Assembly (NCBI RefSeq): GCF_900176135.1
Contig: NZ_FWWW01000077.1
Coordinates: 1-64,000, forward strand
Direction: 5' to 3'
Length of the DNA: 64,000 bases
Origin: Hymenobacter roseosalivarius DSM 11622
GTDB lineage: Bacteria > Bacteroidota > Bacteroidia > Cytophagales > Hymenobacteraceae
Positions 1 through 8,288 of this stretch are shown piece by piece. The notes beneath the pieces were generated by a model, which saw nothing but the letters and a program-made list of their open reading frames with translations, was not told where the DNA came from and searched no databases. Both the position numbers and the translations under genes were made by a program. Position 1 is the first letter of the stretch, and every line of letters begins with the position of its first letter.

Positions 1-166
1 GTTTATGCCTTAGCAAGACAATAAATGATGTTATGCGACCTTTGTATCCATTTTCTGGAAATGGTGTTTATATCAACTACAAAAGCCTGTTTCCAGTAAG
101 CTGTCATAAGGACTGCTTAACATCAGATTATAAGTAACGATTTTCTTTGAAGCAGTATTATTAGCA

Positions 167-2212
167 ATGGCACTTCTATTTCCGTGGTTTTTATTGGGAT
201 TACTTGGGATAGCTATACCTATCGCTATTCATTTCTTCGAGTTGCGTAAGCCTCAACTTGTTCATTTTACTAATGTTAGTTTCATTAAGGAAGTGAAGCT
301 GGTAACTGCTCGCCAAAGGAAGCTAAAGCATTTACTTATTCTATTAGCCCGGATAGGATTCGTTTTATTTTTGGTGCTAATGTTCTGTCAGCCATTTATA
401 CCTGCTATTAAGCAGGATGCAAGACAGGGGCAGTCTGTGTCTATGCTTATAGATACTTCACCAAGCATGCAAGCTCAGGGTAACGACCAGTCTTTATTGG
501 ATATGGCAGTCCAAGAAGCTAATGGCCTTTCGAATGTGTATCCAGCAACAACACGGTTTCAGCTTCCCAACGTAGCTAATACATTAAATAAATTTGCTTT
601 TCAAGCTGCTACGGGACAGCTCACCGTATCAGGGCAAGCTGAGAGTTTAGGTGCTTTGCTAGCTAAGGGTAAAGGTTTTAGTGGAAAAGGGCAGACTTTT
701 ATTTTTTCAGATTTTCAGAAGAATAGTTTCTCTTCTGATTTCCTGTCCCAGCTTGATTCAACGGACAAGATATTTCTGGTACCCTTAGCGCAGAATGAAG
801 TTTCTCAGAATGTATATGTAGATAGTGTAGGGCTAGATGATGCTTTTGTGCGGCGCGGAACTGATATTATATTGCGGATTCGACTTCGTAATGGAGGACA
901 GGTTCCCGTTGCTAATTGTCAGGTGAGATTGTTTATAGGAGATAAACAGGCAGCGGTTTATCGTGCAGCTATTAATATAGAGAGTCCGACTATCACATCA
1001 GTACGAGTGCGCATTGACAGTAATGAGTTACAACGCTGTCGGGTAGAAATAGAGGATTTTCCTGTAACCTTTGATAATACATACTATTTTACTTTGCAAC
1101 CTTCGCCTCAGATCCGCATAGTGGATTTGGCTACTGGAGAACCAGCTACGCAGCGTTTGTATGCAAATGAGTCTTTGTTTTCCTACAGCAGAAGTAGCCC
1201 GCAAGCAGTAAATTACCGCTTGTTGGAAGGCGCAAATCTGGCTTTAATACAGCAACCACTCGTGGATGCGAGCCTACGCGAAAACATAAAAAGGTTGGTA
1301 GAAAAAGGTGGCTCAGTAGTTATTGTGCCACCATCTCTCGCGGCGGGTCGCGCGTCCTATACTCAATTGTTCCGTGATTTAGGAATAGGATCAGTACAGT
1401 GGGAGCCAGTGCCAACAGGTGCCCCAATCCTACGAGATGTGGCTGCTCCTAGCCTACAGAATCCTTTCTTTAAGGAGGTATTCGCCACGCAAAACCGGCA
1501 GCCCGTGATGCCGAAGGTATCACCTGTGCTACGCTGGTCGAGGTCGGGAACGGATATTTTGCGACTACAAGATGGAGATGGCTACTTAGCTAGTTTCAGT
1601 AGCGGACGTGGCATCGTGTATTTGTTTTCAGCTCCGTTTGAGAGCAGCTATTCAGATTTTACTAATCATGCGCTTTTTGTGCCAGTGATGTACCGATTGG
1701 CTATGCAAAGCTTTCGCAATGACCAGAACCCAGCTTATCGCTTGAATCAACGGACGGTAGCAGTGGCTATGTCAGAGGAGACAGATAAGGCTGAACAGGT
1801 ATTTAAGCTAACAAAAGATAGCTCGACGTTCATTCCTGTTCAGCGATTTCAGGCAGGAGAGCTTCGCTTTGATGTTCCGCCTGGAATGCAAACCCCCGGA
1901 TTTTATCAGCTCACGCGTAACGAGCAGATAATTAAAACACTGGCCTTCAACTTTGACAAGCGCGAATCTAATCTGGCCCGCTACTCAGCGGATAAGTTAC
2001 GCACCTTGCTTGGGCAAAATCATCCGAATATTCAGATCTATGACGCCGCTGGGGGGCAAACTTTGGCGGCGCAATATCGTGCCGAGCGGATAGGCACACC
2101 GCTTTGGCAGTACTGCTTATGGGCTGCGCTAGCCTGTCTGCTTGCTGAGGGATTGCTGCTTCGTTTTATGACGAGGCGTAGCACGGTGGAGCCAGTGGCT
2201 ATGGCGGCCTGA
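167..2212 (+). CDS. BatA N-terminal domain / VWA-like membrane protein
   Basis: A 681-residue membrane protein. The N-terminus (residues 1-80) is the two-helix BatA_N arrangement: one hydrophobic helix at about 5-25, a short basic stretch with the motif HFFELRKPQLVHFTNVSF, and a second helix at about 55-78. A von Willebrand factor A-like domain follows, with a MIDAS-like DTSPS at residues 96-100. A long periplasmic part follows, and a last helix lies near 650-670. In Bacteroidota such proteins are related to the Bat (aerotolerance) family. The family resemblance is clear but the exact role is unknown. The ATG follows an AT-rich leader with no clear ribosome site. The gene is visibly AT-richer than most of the window. 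The two DUF4199 genes follow on the same strand after a short gap. Confidence 0.8.
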   Translation: MALLFPWFLLGLLGIAIPIAIHFFELRKPQLVHFTNVSFIKEVKLVTARQRKLKHLLILLARIGFVLFLVLMFCQPFIPAIKQDARQGQSVSMLIDTSPSMQAQGNDQSLLDMAVQEANGLSNVYPATTRFQLPNVANTLNKFAFQAATGQLTVSGQAESLGALLAKGKGFSGKGQTFIFSDFQKNSFSSDFLSQLDSTDKIFLVPLAQNEVSQNVYVDSVGLDDAFVRRGTDIILRIRLRNGGQVPVANCQVRLFIGDKQAAVYRAAINIESPTITSVRVRIDSNELQRCRVEIEDFPVTFDNTYYFTLQPSPQIRIVDLATGEPATQRLYANESLFSYSRSSPQAVNYRLLEGANLALIQQPLVDASLRENIKRLVEKGGSVVIVPPSLAAGRASYTQLFRDLGIGSVQWEPVPTGAPILRDVAAPSLQNPFFKEVFATQNRQPVMPKVSPVLRWSRSGTDILRLQDGDGYLASFSSGRGIVYLFSAPFESSYSDFTNHALFVPVMYRLAMQSFRNDQNPAYRLNQRTVAVAMSEETDKAEQVFKLTKDSSTFIPVQRFQAGELRFDVPPGMQTPGFYQLTRNEQIIKTLAFNFDKRESNLARYSADKLRTLLGQNHPNIQIYDAAGGQTLAAQYRAERIGTPLWQYCLWAALACLLAEGLLLRFMTRRSTVEPVAMAA

Positions 2213-2249
2213 AAAGCCCCCAGCAGCATTTCGGCCGGCATCCACTATC

Positions 2250-2801
2250 TTGCCGCATCACCTCGCAAATCAAGTGAACTCGGCCACTTCATCTAATCGA
2301 TTTACGGTACGGCAGGCTCTTCGCTACGGGGTAGGTGCAGGGATTATATGTGTTATTTGGGTAGTGATTCTTTACCTGACTGATACTAATCCTTATGGCC
2401 CTAAGCGGCTGCTGAGTGTATTCGTGCCACCATTGGCTGCTTTATTCAGCCAGTGGGCAGTTCGGCGTTCTTTTTTGCCTGCCGGACCAGGCTTACGACG
2501 TGTATTGCTGGCTGGCATTCTGACGACAGTTCTGGCGGCCGTTACGTCGGCGGCGGGCGTATATGGGTTTGCCCGCGTTACCGGACGGGCACCAATTGAT
2601 CGGCACTTAACGGAGATGAAGACGCTTTTGGAGGCTAGTAGGGCCGAATTCATCAAGCAGCCAGGCGGCCAAGCACAATATGAGCGCGCCCGCCAAAGCC
2701 TCGCTCATACGCCCCAGGCATTAGCATCTGATGATTTTGAGAAGAAATTACTGTTTGGATTGCTTTTGAGCTTTCCGGGAGCCGTTTTTTTTAGAAAATA
2801 A
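2250..2801 (+). CDS. DUF4199 family membrane protein
   Basis: A 183-residue protein with a hydrophobic helix near residues 28-45, a second around 55-70, a third near 85-105 and a final one at the C-terminus. The layout (an N-terminal RYGVGAGI-like helix, a soluble middle and a C-terminal helix) matches DUF4199 proteins, small membrane proteins of unknown function that are common in Bacteroidota and often sit next to a GT2 glycosyltransferase, as here. The start is uncertain: the frame opens with TTG at 2250, GTG at 2274 is also possible, and no ATG is available. The last residues (FFRK) are shorter than in the next gene. The following gene is a second DUF4199 member, so this may be an old tandem duplication. 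Confidence 0.65.
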   Translation: MPHHLANQVNSATSSNRFTVRQALRYGVGAGIICVIWVVILYLTDTNPYGPKRLLSVFVPPLAALFSQWAVRRSFLPAGPGLRRVLLAGILTTVLAAVTSAAGVYGFARVTGRAPIDRHLTEMKTLLEASRAEFIKQPGGQAQYERARQSLAHTPQALASDDFEKKLLFGLLLSFPGAVFFRK

Positions 2802-2849
2802 CTGCTTTCTTGCTGTTATTACTCATCTAATTCTCATTCTACTAACGCC

Positions 2850-3377
2850 ATGGAAAACACGTCTACTCCAGTTTCTACAACATCATTTGGCTTGCGCTAC
2901 GGGCTTCTGACGGGTATTGTATCCGTTATTTATTCATTTATTCTGCTAGCAGCCAATATGGAGCAGAATACCGCGCTAAGCCTTTTAAGTTTGGTTATTC
3001 TGGTGGGTGGTATTTTCCTAGCGCATAAAAAATACAAGGAAAATAATAGTGGCTTTATGTCATATGGCCAAGGACTTGGAATCGGAACGCTCGTTAGCTT
3101 GATTTCTGGTCTGCTGGGGGGCATTTTTCGCTACGTTTACATGGAGTTTATCGATCCATCCGCAGCCCAGCGTACAATTGAGCAAACTCGCGCTAAGATG
3201 GAGGAAGCCGGCAATATGAGCGACGCTCAGATAGATCAGGCTATTCAGATGTCGCAGCGTTTCGCGAGTGGTCCACTTGGTATTGCGGTGGCCATCATCG
3301 GATCAGCTTTTATTGGCTTTTTGATTACTCTTATCATAGCTGCTATCACCAAGCATAATCGTCCCGAATTTGAGTAA
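2850..3377 (+). CDS. DUF4199 family membrane protein (second copy)
   Basis: A 175-residue membrane protein with helices near residues 15-35, 43-60, 75-95 and 145-168. The region between helices 3 and 4 is polar and partly charged (residues 105-140). It keeps the usual DUF4199 features, including a YGQGLGIG stretch before the third helix. Function unknown. It overlaps the next gene (GT2) by 8 bases, which indicates translational coupling, and the DUF4199-GT2 pairing is often seen in Bacteroidota. This suggests a job connected with lipid-linked sugar transfer at the inner membrane, but that is inference from context. ATG start at 2850. Confidence 0.8.
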   Translation: MENTSTPVSTTSFGLRYGLLTGIVSVIYSFILLAANMEQNTALSLLSLVILVGGIFLAHKKYKENNSGFMSYGQGLGIGTLVSLISGLLGGIFRYVYMEFIDPSAAQRTIEQTRAKMEEAGNMSDAQIDQAIQMSQRFASGPLGIAVAIIGSAFIGFLITLIIAAITKHNRPEFE

Positions 3378-4356
3378 GCGTTTGCCGCAGCATTTCCCCG
3401 TCGAAATATCGGTCGTAATCCCACTGCTCAATGAAGCAGAGTCGTTGCCGGAATTAACGCGTTGGATTCATCGGGTGCTGGCTCAGCACGGACTCACGTA
3501 CGAAGTCATTTTGATAGATGACGGCAGCACGGATAATTCGTGGGAGGTAATCGAGGAATTGGCGCAGGCTGATACTCACCTGCGCGGCATTCGCTTCAAT
3601 CGTAATTATGGTAAGTCAGCGGCTCTCAACGTAGCCTTTCGGGCGGCGGTTGGCCGCGTGGTGTGCACCATGGATGCCGATTTGCAGGACTCACCGGAAG
3701 AACTGCCCGAGCTCTACCGCATGATTACGGAAGAGCACTATGACTTAGTGAGTGGCTGGAAGAAGAAGCGTTTCGACCCACTGAGCAAAACTATTCCAAC
3801 CAAGCTTTTTAATGGGGTTACGCGCTGGATATCAGGTATTAAGCTGCATGATTTCAACTGCGGCCTCAAAGCCTATGATCAACGCGTAGTGAAAGGCATT
3901 GAAGTGTACGGTGAGATGCACCGCTATATTCCGGTTATCGCAAAGTGGAACGGCTTTGCTCGAATCGGGGAAAAGTCGGTACAACATCAGGAGCGTAAGT
4001 ATGGGGTCACAAAATTCGGCTTAGAACGCTTTGTATACGGTTTTCTGGACTTACTGAGCATCACCTTCGTAAGTCGATTCCGGCGGCGGCCTATGCACTT
4101 TTTTGGTACGATGGGCACGTTGTCGTTTCTACTCGGAATGATCATCACCCTGTGGTTGGGGGGGCAAAAAGTGTATCTGGCGCTGAATAATTTAAAAGCG
4201 CGCGACGTAACCGCACAGCCCTTGTTCTTTCTGGCTTTGGTGGCGGTGGTAGTAGGGGTTCAGCTGTTTTTAGCAGGCTTTCTGGCCGAGATGATTTCCC
4301 TGAGCGGGGCTCGTCGAAACGACTACTTGGTACGCGAGAAACTGAATATTAAATAG
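3370..4356 (+). CDS. Family 2 glycosyltransferase (polyprenyl-phosphate sugar transferase type)
   Basis: A 328-residue membrane-anchored GT2. It has the nucleotide-sugar-binding start (VVIPLLNEAESLPEL, residues 15-29), DDGSTD at 50-55 and the DxD motif (MDADLQD, DAD at 102-104). Two hydrophobic segments near residues 242-262 and 280-310 complete the ArnC/GtrB-like layout, which transfers a sugar from a nucleotide donor to polyprenyl phosphate on the cytoplasmic face. The donor sugar cannot be read from the sequence. The best start is TTG at 3370, inside the end of the DUF4199 gene; no nearby ATG exists. It is part of the same transcription unit as the DUF4199 genes. Confidence 0.88.
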   Translation: MSKRLPQHFPVEISVVIPLLNEAESLPELTRWIHRVLAQHGLTYEVILIDDGSTDNSWEVIEELAQADTHLRGIRFNRNYGKSAALNVAFRAAVGRVVCTMDADLQDSPEELPELYRMITEEHYDLVSGWKKKRFDPLSKTIPTKLFNGVTRWISGIKLHDFNCGLKAYDQRVVKGIEVYGEMHRYIPVIAKWNGFARIGEKSVQHQERKYGVTKFGLERFVYGFLDLLSITFVSRFRRRPMHFFGTMGTLSFLLGMIITLWLGGQKVYLALNNLKARDVTAQPLFFLALVAVVVGVQLFLAGFLAEMISLSGARRNDYLVREKLNIK

Positions 4357-4437
4357 CGTAGTAGCTCGTAATCAAGCATTGGTTAACACTTGCTGGCTAT
4401 GAACTACTTGTTTATTCATTCATGCTAAGCTGAAACT

Positions 4438-5562
4438 ATGCGCGTCGTCATTATTGGGCCAGCGTACCCGTTACGGGGTGGCTTAGCTACCTACAACGAG
4501 CGGTTGGCGCGGGCTTTCCACGACGTCGGCGACGAGGTACGGCTGGTTACGTTCAGCTTACAATATCCAAGCTTCCTGTTTCCAGGGCAAACGCAGTTTA
4601 GTACGGAAAAAGCCCCCCAGGATTTACAGATTGAGGTTAGTATCAATTCGGTGAGCCTGGTATCGTGGTGGCGCGTGGGCAATCGGCTGCGCCGCGAAAA
4701 GCCGGATTTGGTTGTCTTTCGCTTCTGGCTGCCATTTATGGGCCCGTCGCTGGGCACCATTGCGCGCCTTATTACCCGCAACCGCCACACGCGCGTAGTA
4801 GCCATCACCGATAATGTAATTCCGCACGAAAGACGCCCCGGCGACCGCCCCCTGACGCGCTATTTCCTGGCGGCTTGCCACGGCTTCGTTACCATGTCGC
4901 GCTCCGTGCTGGCCGACCTGCGCCGGTTGCATTTCAACCAGCCCGCCCGCTACCAGCCACATCCGCTCTACGATAACTTCGGCCCTTTAAAGTCAAAGTC
5001 TGCGGCCTTGCAGGCGTTAAACCTCAGCCCAGATTTTCAGTACATTCTGTTTTTTGGCTTCATTCGGGCCTATAAAGGACTGGATCTGTTGCTTGAGGCC
5101 TTCGCGGATGAGCGGCTCAGCGTCTTACCCGTTAAGCTTATTATTGCCGGCGAATTTTACGAGCCTGCTGCACCCTACGACACCCTTATTCAGCAATATA
5201 AAGTAGAGGAACGCTTGGTGCGTGCCACCGACTTTATTCCTAATGAGCGCGTAGCCGACTACTTTTGCGCCGCCGATCTGGTAGTTCAGCCTTATAAAAA
5301 CGCGACTCAGAGCGGCGTGTCGCAGATTGCCTATCACTTTGAGCGACCCATGCTGGTTACTAATGTAGGCGGCCTATCGGAACTGATACCCGATGGCGAA
5401 GTGGGGTATGTAACCAAAGCTCAGCCTAAAGCTATTGCTGACGCCTTGGTTGATTTTTACCAAAACCAGCGCGAAGAACAGTTTACGGCTGGTGTGCGGG
5501 AATATAAAAAGCAGTTCTCCTGGAGTGAGATGGTAACAGCGCTGAAAGCAGTGGCAAGCTAG
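4438..5562 (+). CDS. Family 4 glycosyltransferase
   Basis: A 374-residue GT-B fold enzyme. The N-terminal domain opens with VVIIGPAYPLRGGLATYNER, a typical acceptor-side glycine-rich loop. The C-terminal domain holds FFGFIRAYKGLDLLLEA (about 205-221) and a donor-site region around residues 285-320 with QSGVSQIAYHFERPMLVTNV followed by GLSELIPDGEVGYV. These match GT4 enzymes that use nucleotide sugars with retention of configuration. The substrate is not predictable; the neighbours (GT2 upstream, GT9 downstream on the other strand) suggest lipopolysaccharide or other surface glycan synthesis. Its stop overlaps the stop of the converging GT9 gene by 4 bases. Confidence 0.88.
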   Translation: MRVVIIGPAYPLRGGLATYNERLARAFHDVGDEVRLVTFSLQYPSFLFPGQTQFSTEKAPQDLQIEVSINSVSLVSWWRVGNRLRREKPDLVVFRFWLPFMGPSLGTIARLITRNRHTRVVAITDNVIPHERRPGDRPLTRYFLAACHGFVTMSRSVLADLRRLHFNQPARYQPHPLYDNFGPLKSKSAALQALNLSPDFQYILFFGFIRAYKGLDLLLEAFADERLSVLPVKLIIAGEFYEPAAPYDTLIQQYKVEERLVRATDFIPNERVADYFCAADLVVQPYKNATQSGVSQIAYHFERPMLVTNVGGLSELIPDGEVGYVTKAQPKAIADALVDFYQNQREEQFTAGVREYKKQFSWSEMVTALKAVAS

Positions 5563-6674
5563 ACTGCCTTCTGCATGGCCGAAGCCGGCAGCGAAGCCCG
5601 CACGGCCGCAAAGACCTTACTGGGGGCCAAATCTTCCATGCAACTCGTGCCCAGCTTACAAGTACCACGATAGAAGCAGACGCACTGTCGGTCGGGCTGC
5701 ACGATCTGGCCGCGGCCGTACAGGTCGAATTCGTGGGGATTGAAAATGTTGTTCATCAGCACCGTTGGCTTGCCCAAGGCAATGCTGATGTGCATGGCCA
5801 TGGTAACTTGGGTCACTACCAGCTCCATTTGCTGCATCAAATTGATAAACTGCTCCAGCGGAAACGTGCCCAGATAAGCGGCTCCGGTAGCCAGATGCAA
5901 GCGTTGATTGCGCTCATCTTCAGCCACGCCACCGAGCAGCACGGGAATATAGCCGGCTTGCTGAAGCTGGGAGATTAGATCTATCCAATGCGTATCAGAC
6001 CATAAGCGCGTGGTCCACCGGTCGCCGCATCCGGTATTGAGGCCGATGCGCGGACGGCTCGTCGGTAAGGAATCCCAGCGGTATCCTTTGTCATCATGAG
6101 TATCAAACACGTATTCTTCGCCCCGAAACTCATAGCCACAGAGCTCAAAAATCTCCTGCGCATAAGGCTTCTGATTTTGTAAGCTCAGCTCATCAAACAC
6201 GCCAGTCAGGAACTTATGATTGGCCAACGTATTACCGGGCCAGGGTACACCATTCGGGAGCAGCGTATAGCCAAACTTTTGAACCGCCCGAATGGTGTCA
6301 TGCAGGGCGCAGGCTTCTTTATCCTTGTCCAGATTGAATAGAAGCTCAAACTGGCGGGCTTGCAGGTGCAGCACGCTAGTCAAATCCAGCTTCAGGATCT
6401 CATCGACGGCGCTGGGGGGCAAAATGGCGGGCGTGTGCGTGAGCCAGGTGATTTTCGCAGCCGGGTATTCCTGCCGCAGCCGGCGCAAAAGCGGTGTCGT
6501 CCGAATCACGTCGCCGATGGCACCGAGCTTGATGATGAGAATGCGTTCCTGCGTAGGCGCGTACACCGGGCAGCCGGCGCACTGATAGCCGTGTTCTTTA
6601 TTAGGCCGACAAGGCACATCACCGCGAAAATGGCGGCAGTCAGGCTGAACGAGGATGCCGTTGAGTTCGGGCAT
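5559..6674 (-). CDS. Family 9 glycosyltransferase (heptosyltransferase-like) with two Cys clusters
   Basis: A 371-residue GT-B fold enzyme of the ADP-heptose:LPS heptosyltransferase family (GT9). The motif ILIIKLGAIGDVIRTTPLL (about 45-63) is the family start, and GLNTGCGDRWTTRLW plus PVLLGG mark the donor domain. It is unusual in carrying cysteine clusters at both ends: C13, C22, C32, C35 (with CAGC) before the GT domain, and C331, C333, C339, C345 near the C-terminus. These could bind a metal or a cluster, or form disulfides. This is inference from spacing only. It faces the GT4 gene tail to tail. Confidence 0.85.
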   Translation of the reverse strand: MPELNGILVQPDCRHFRGDVPCRPNKEHGYQCAGCPVYAPTQERILIIKLGAIGDVIRTTPLLRRLRQEYPAAKITWLTHTPAILPPSAVDEILKLDLTSVLHLQARQFELLFNLDKDKEACALHDTIRAVQKFGYTLLPNGVPWPGNTLANHKFLTGVFDELSLQNQKPYAQEIFELCGYEFRGEEYVFDTHDDKGYRWDSLPTSRPRIGLNTGCGDRWTTRLWSDTHWIDLISQLQQAGYIPVLLGGVAEDERNQRLHLATGAAYLGTFPLEQFINLMQQMELVVTQVTMAMHISIALGKPTVLMNNIFNPHEFDLYGRGQIVQPDRQCVCFYRGTCKLGTSCMEDLAPSKVFAAVRASLPASAMQKAV

Positions 6675-6770
6675 TGAAGGAATAGAAAGCTGAAGTTATC
6701 GTTTGGTTTGTTCTACAATCTGGCGAATGGCGCTGTTACTCCAAGCACATTCATTGTTAATCAACGACTG

Positions 6771-8129
6771 TTAGATACCCACATAATTCATTGGCGAGAT
6801 GCTTCGCAGTTCGGCTTTCACCTCCTCGCTCACCGTTAATGTCTCAATGAACTCCCGGATTGTTTGCTCGGTGATGGGGCCGTGGGTTCGGGTGAGTGCT
6901 TTGAGCGCGTTGTAAGGATCAGGATAGTTTTCGCGGCGCAGAATGGTTTGGATAGCCTCGGCAACTACTGGCCAGTTGGCGTCAAGGTCGCGGCGCAGAG
7001 CGTCTTCATCAAGAGCCAGTTTGCTTAAGCCGCGTTGGAGAGAATTGAGGGCCAGCAAGGTATGGCCAAGTGGCACCCCCAGGTTTCGGAGTACGGTGGA
7101 GTCGGTGAGGTCGCGCTGAAGGCGGGAAATAGGCAGCTTAGCAGCTAAATGCTCCAGCAAAGCATTGGCCACCCCCAGGTTACCCTCCGCATTCTCGAAA
7201 TCAATAGGATTCACCTTGTGCGGCATAGCCGAAGAACCTACCTCGCCGGCCTTAATGGTCTGACGAAAGTAGCCCAGCGAAATGTACTGCCACACGTCGC
7301 GGGCAAAGTCGATCAGAATGGTGTTCAGTCGTTTTAAGCCGTCGCAGGTAGCGGCCAGGTGGTCGTAATGCTCAATCTGGGTAGTCGGGTGGCTGCGATG
7401 CAAGCCTAAAGTCGTGTTCACGAACTGGTCCGCAAATGCCTTCCAGTCTACCATTGGATAGGCTACGTGATGGGCGTTGAAGTTGCCGGTGGCTCCGCCA
7501 AACTTAGCTCCGAATGGGACCTGGGTCAGGAGCGCCAACTGCGCCGTCAGCCGCGCGGCAAATACTTCTATTTCTTTGCCTAGGCGGGTTGGGGAAGCCG
7601 GCTGACCATGAGTGCGCGCAAGCATCGGAATTGCCCCCCAGGTTTGGGAAAGCTGCTGCAAATGCTGTTGCAGGCCAGTGTATTGCGGCAGCAGTACTTC
7701 CGTCAGAGCCTCGCGCAGGCTAAGGGGAATAGCCGTATTGTTGATGTCCTGGGATGTGAGACCAAAGTGAATAAACTCCAGGTATTCGCTTAGGCCCAGG
7801 GAAGAGAACTGATCACGCAGGAAATATTCAACCGCTTTCACATCGTGGTTGGTCACGCGCTCGTGCGCTTTCACGGCCTCAGCTTCACTGACGGAGAAAG
7901 TCTCGTAAATGGCTCGCAGTGAATTAAATGTGCCAGAATCAATGCCGGATAACTGAGGTAGCGGCAGCTCACAAAGCGCGATAAAGTACTCCACTTCTAC
8001 CCGCACCCGATAACGAATCAGCGCCAGCTCAGAAAAATAAGGCGCCAACGGGGCCGTCTGGCGGTGGTAGCGGCCATCAAGGGGGGAGAGAGCAGTGAGC
8101 GGCGAAAGCGTATTGTCAGGTGCAGACAT
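6771..8129 (-). CDS. purB: Adenylosuccinate lyase
   Basis: A 452-residue enzyme of the fumarase/aspartase superfamily. It splits fumarate from SAICAR and from adenylosuccinate in purine synthesis (cytoplasm, homotetramer). The N-terminus LSPLDGRY is typical of PurB. TSQDINNT lies near residue 125, ARTHGQPASPT near 171-181, and the superfamily signature GSSAMPHKVNP at 298-308. Length is normal. A Bacteroidota -7 box (TACCTTTG on the minus strand, 8155-8162) lies 26 bases upstream of the ATG, and an oppositely facing box for the next gene lies about 50 bases further on, so the two genes diverge. Confidence 0.97.
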   Translation of the reverse strand: MSAPDNTLSPLTALSPLDGRYHRQTAPLAPYFSELALIRYRVRVEVEYFIALCELPLPQLSGIDSGTFNSLRAIYETFSVSEAEAVKAHERVTNHDVKAVEYFLRDQFSSLGLSEYLEFIHFGLTSQDINNTAIPLSLREALTEVLLPQYTGLQQHLQQLSQTWGAIPMLARTHGQPASPTRLGKEIEVFAARLTAQLALLTQVPFGAKFGGATGNFNAHHVAYPMVDWKAFADQFVNTTLGLHRSHPTTQIEHYDHLAATCDGLKRLNTILIDFARDVWQYISLGYFRQTIKAGEVGSSAMPHKVNPIDFENAEGNLGVANALLEHLAAKLPISRLQRDLTDSTVLRNLGVPLGHTLLALNSLQRGLSKLALDEDALRRDLDANWPVVAEAIQTILRRENYPDPYNALKALTRTHGPITEQTIREFIETLTVSEEVKAELRSISPMNYVGI

Positions 8130-8154
8130 GGGGAGCAGAAAACGTCAGAAGGAC

Positions 8155-8162
8155 CAAAGGTA
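8155..8162 (-). promoter_or_regulatory. Putative -7 promoter box of purB
   Basis: The minus strand reads TACCTTTG, matching the Bacteroidota consensus TAnnTTTG, about 26 bases before the purB start codon. No clear -33 TTG is seen at the usual spacing. Confidence 0.55.
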
Positions 8163-8207
8163 GCGAATGCACCCGCGCTACCATAAACGCCACGTTCGGC
8201 TTTTCGC

Positions 8208-8215
8208 TACCTTTG
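8208..8215 (+). promoter_or_regulatory. Putative -7 promoter box of the AsmA/GT51 gene
   Basis: TACCTTTG on the plus strand, matching TAnnTTTG, 73 bases before the GTG start at 8289. It lies back to back with the purB box. Confidence 0.5.
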
Positions 8216-8288
8216 TGGCTCATGCGGTCGTGGGTTCGGCGCGAAATTCGCAGAGCCTGGTCGCGATATCCTCTCCCTGATTATTCGC

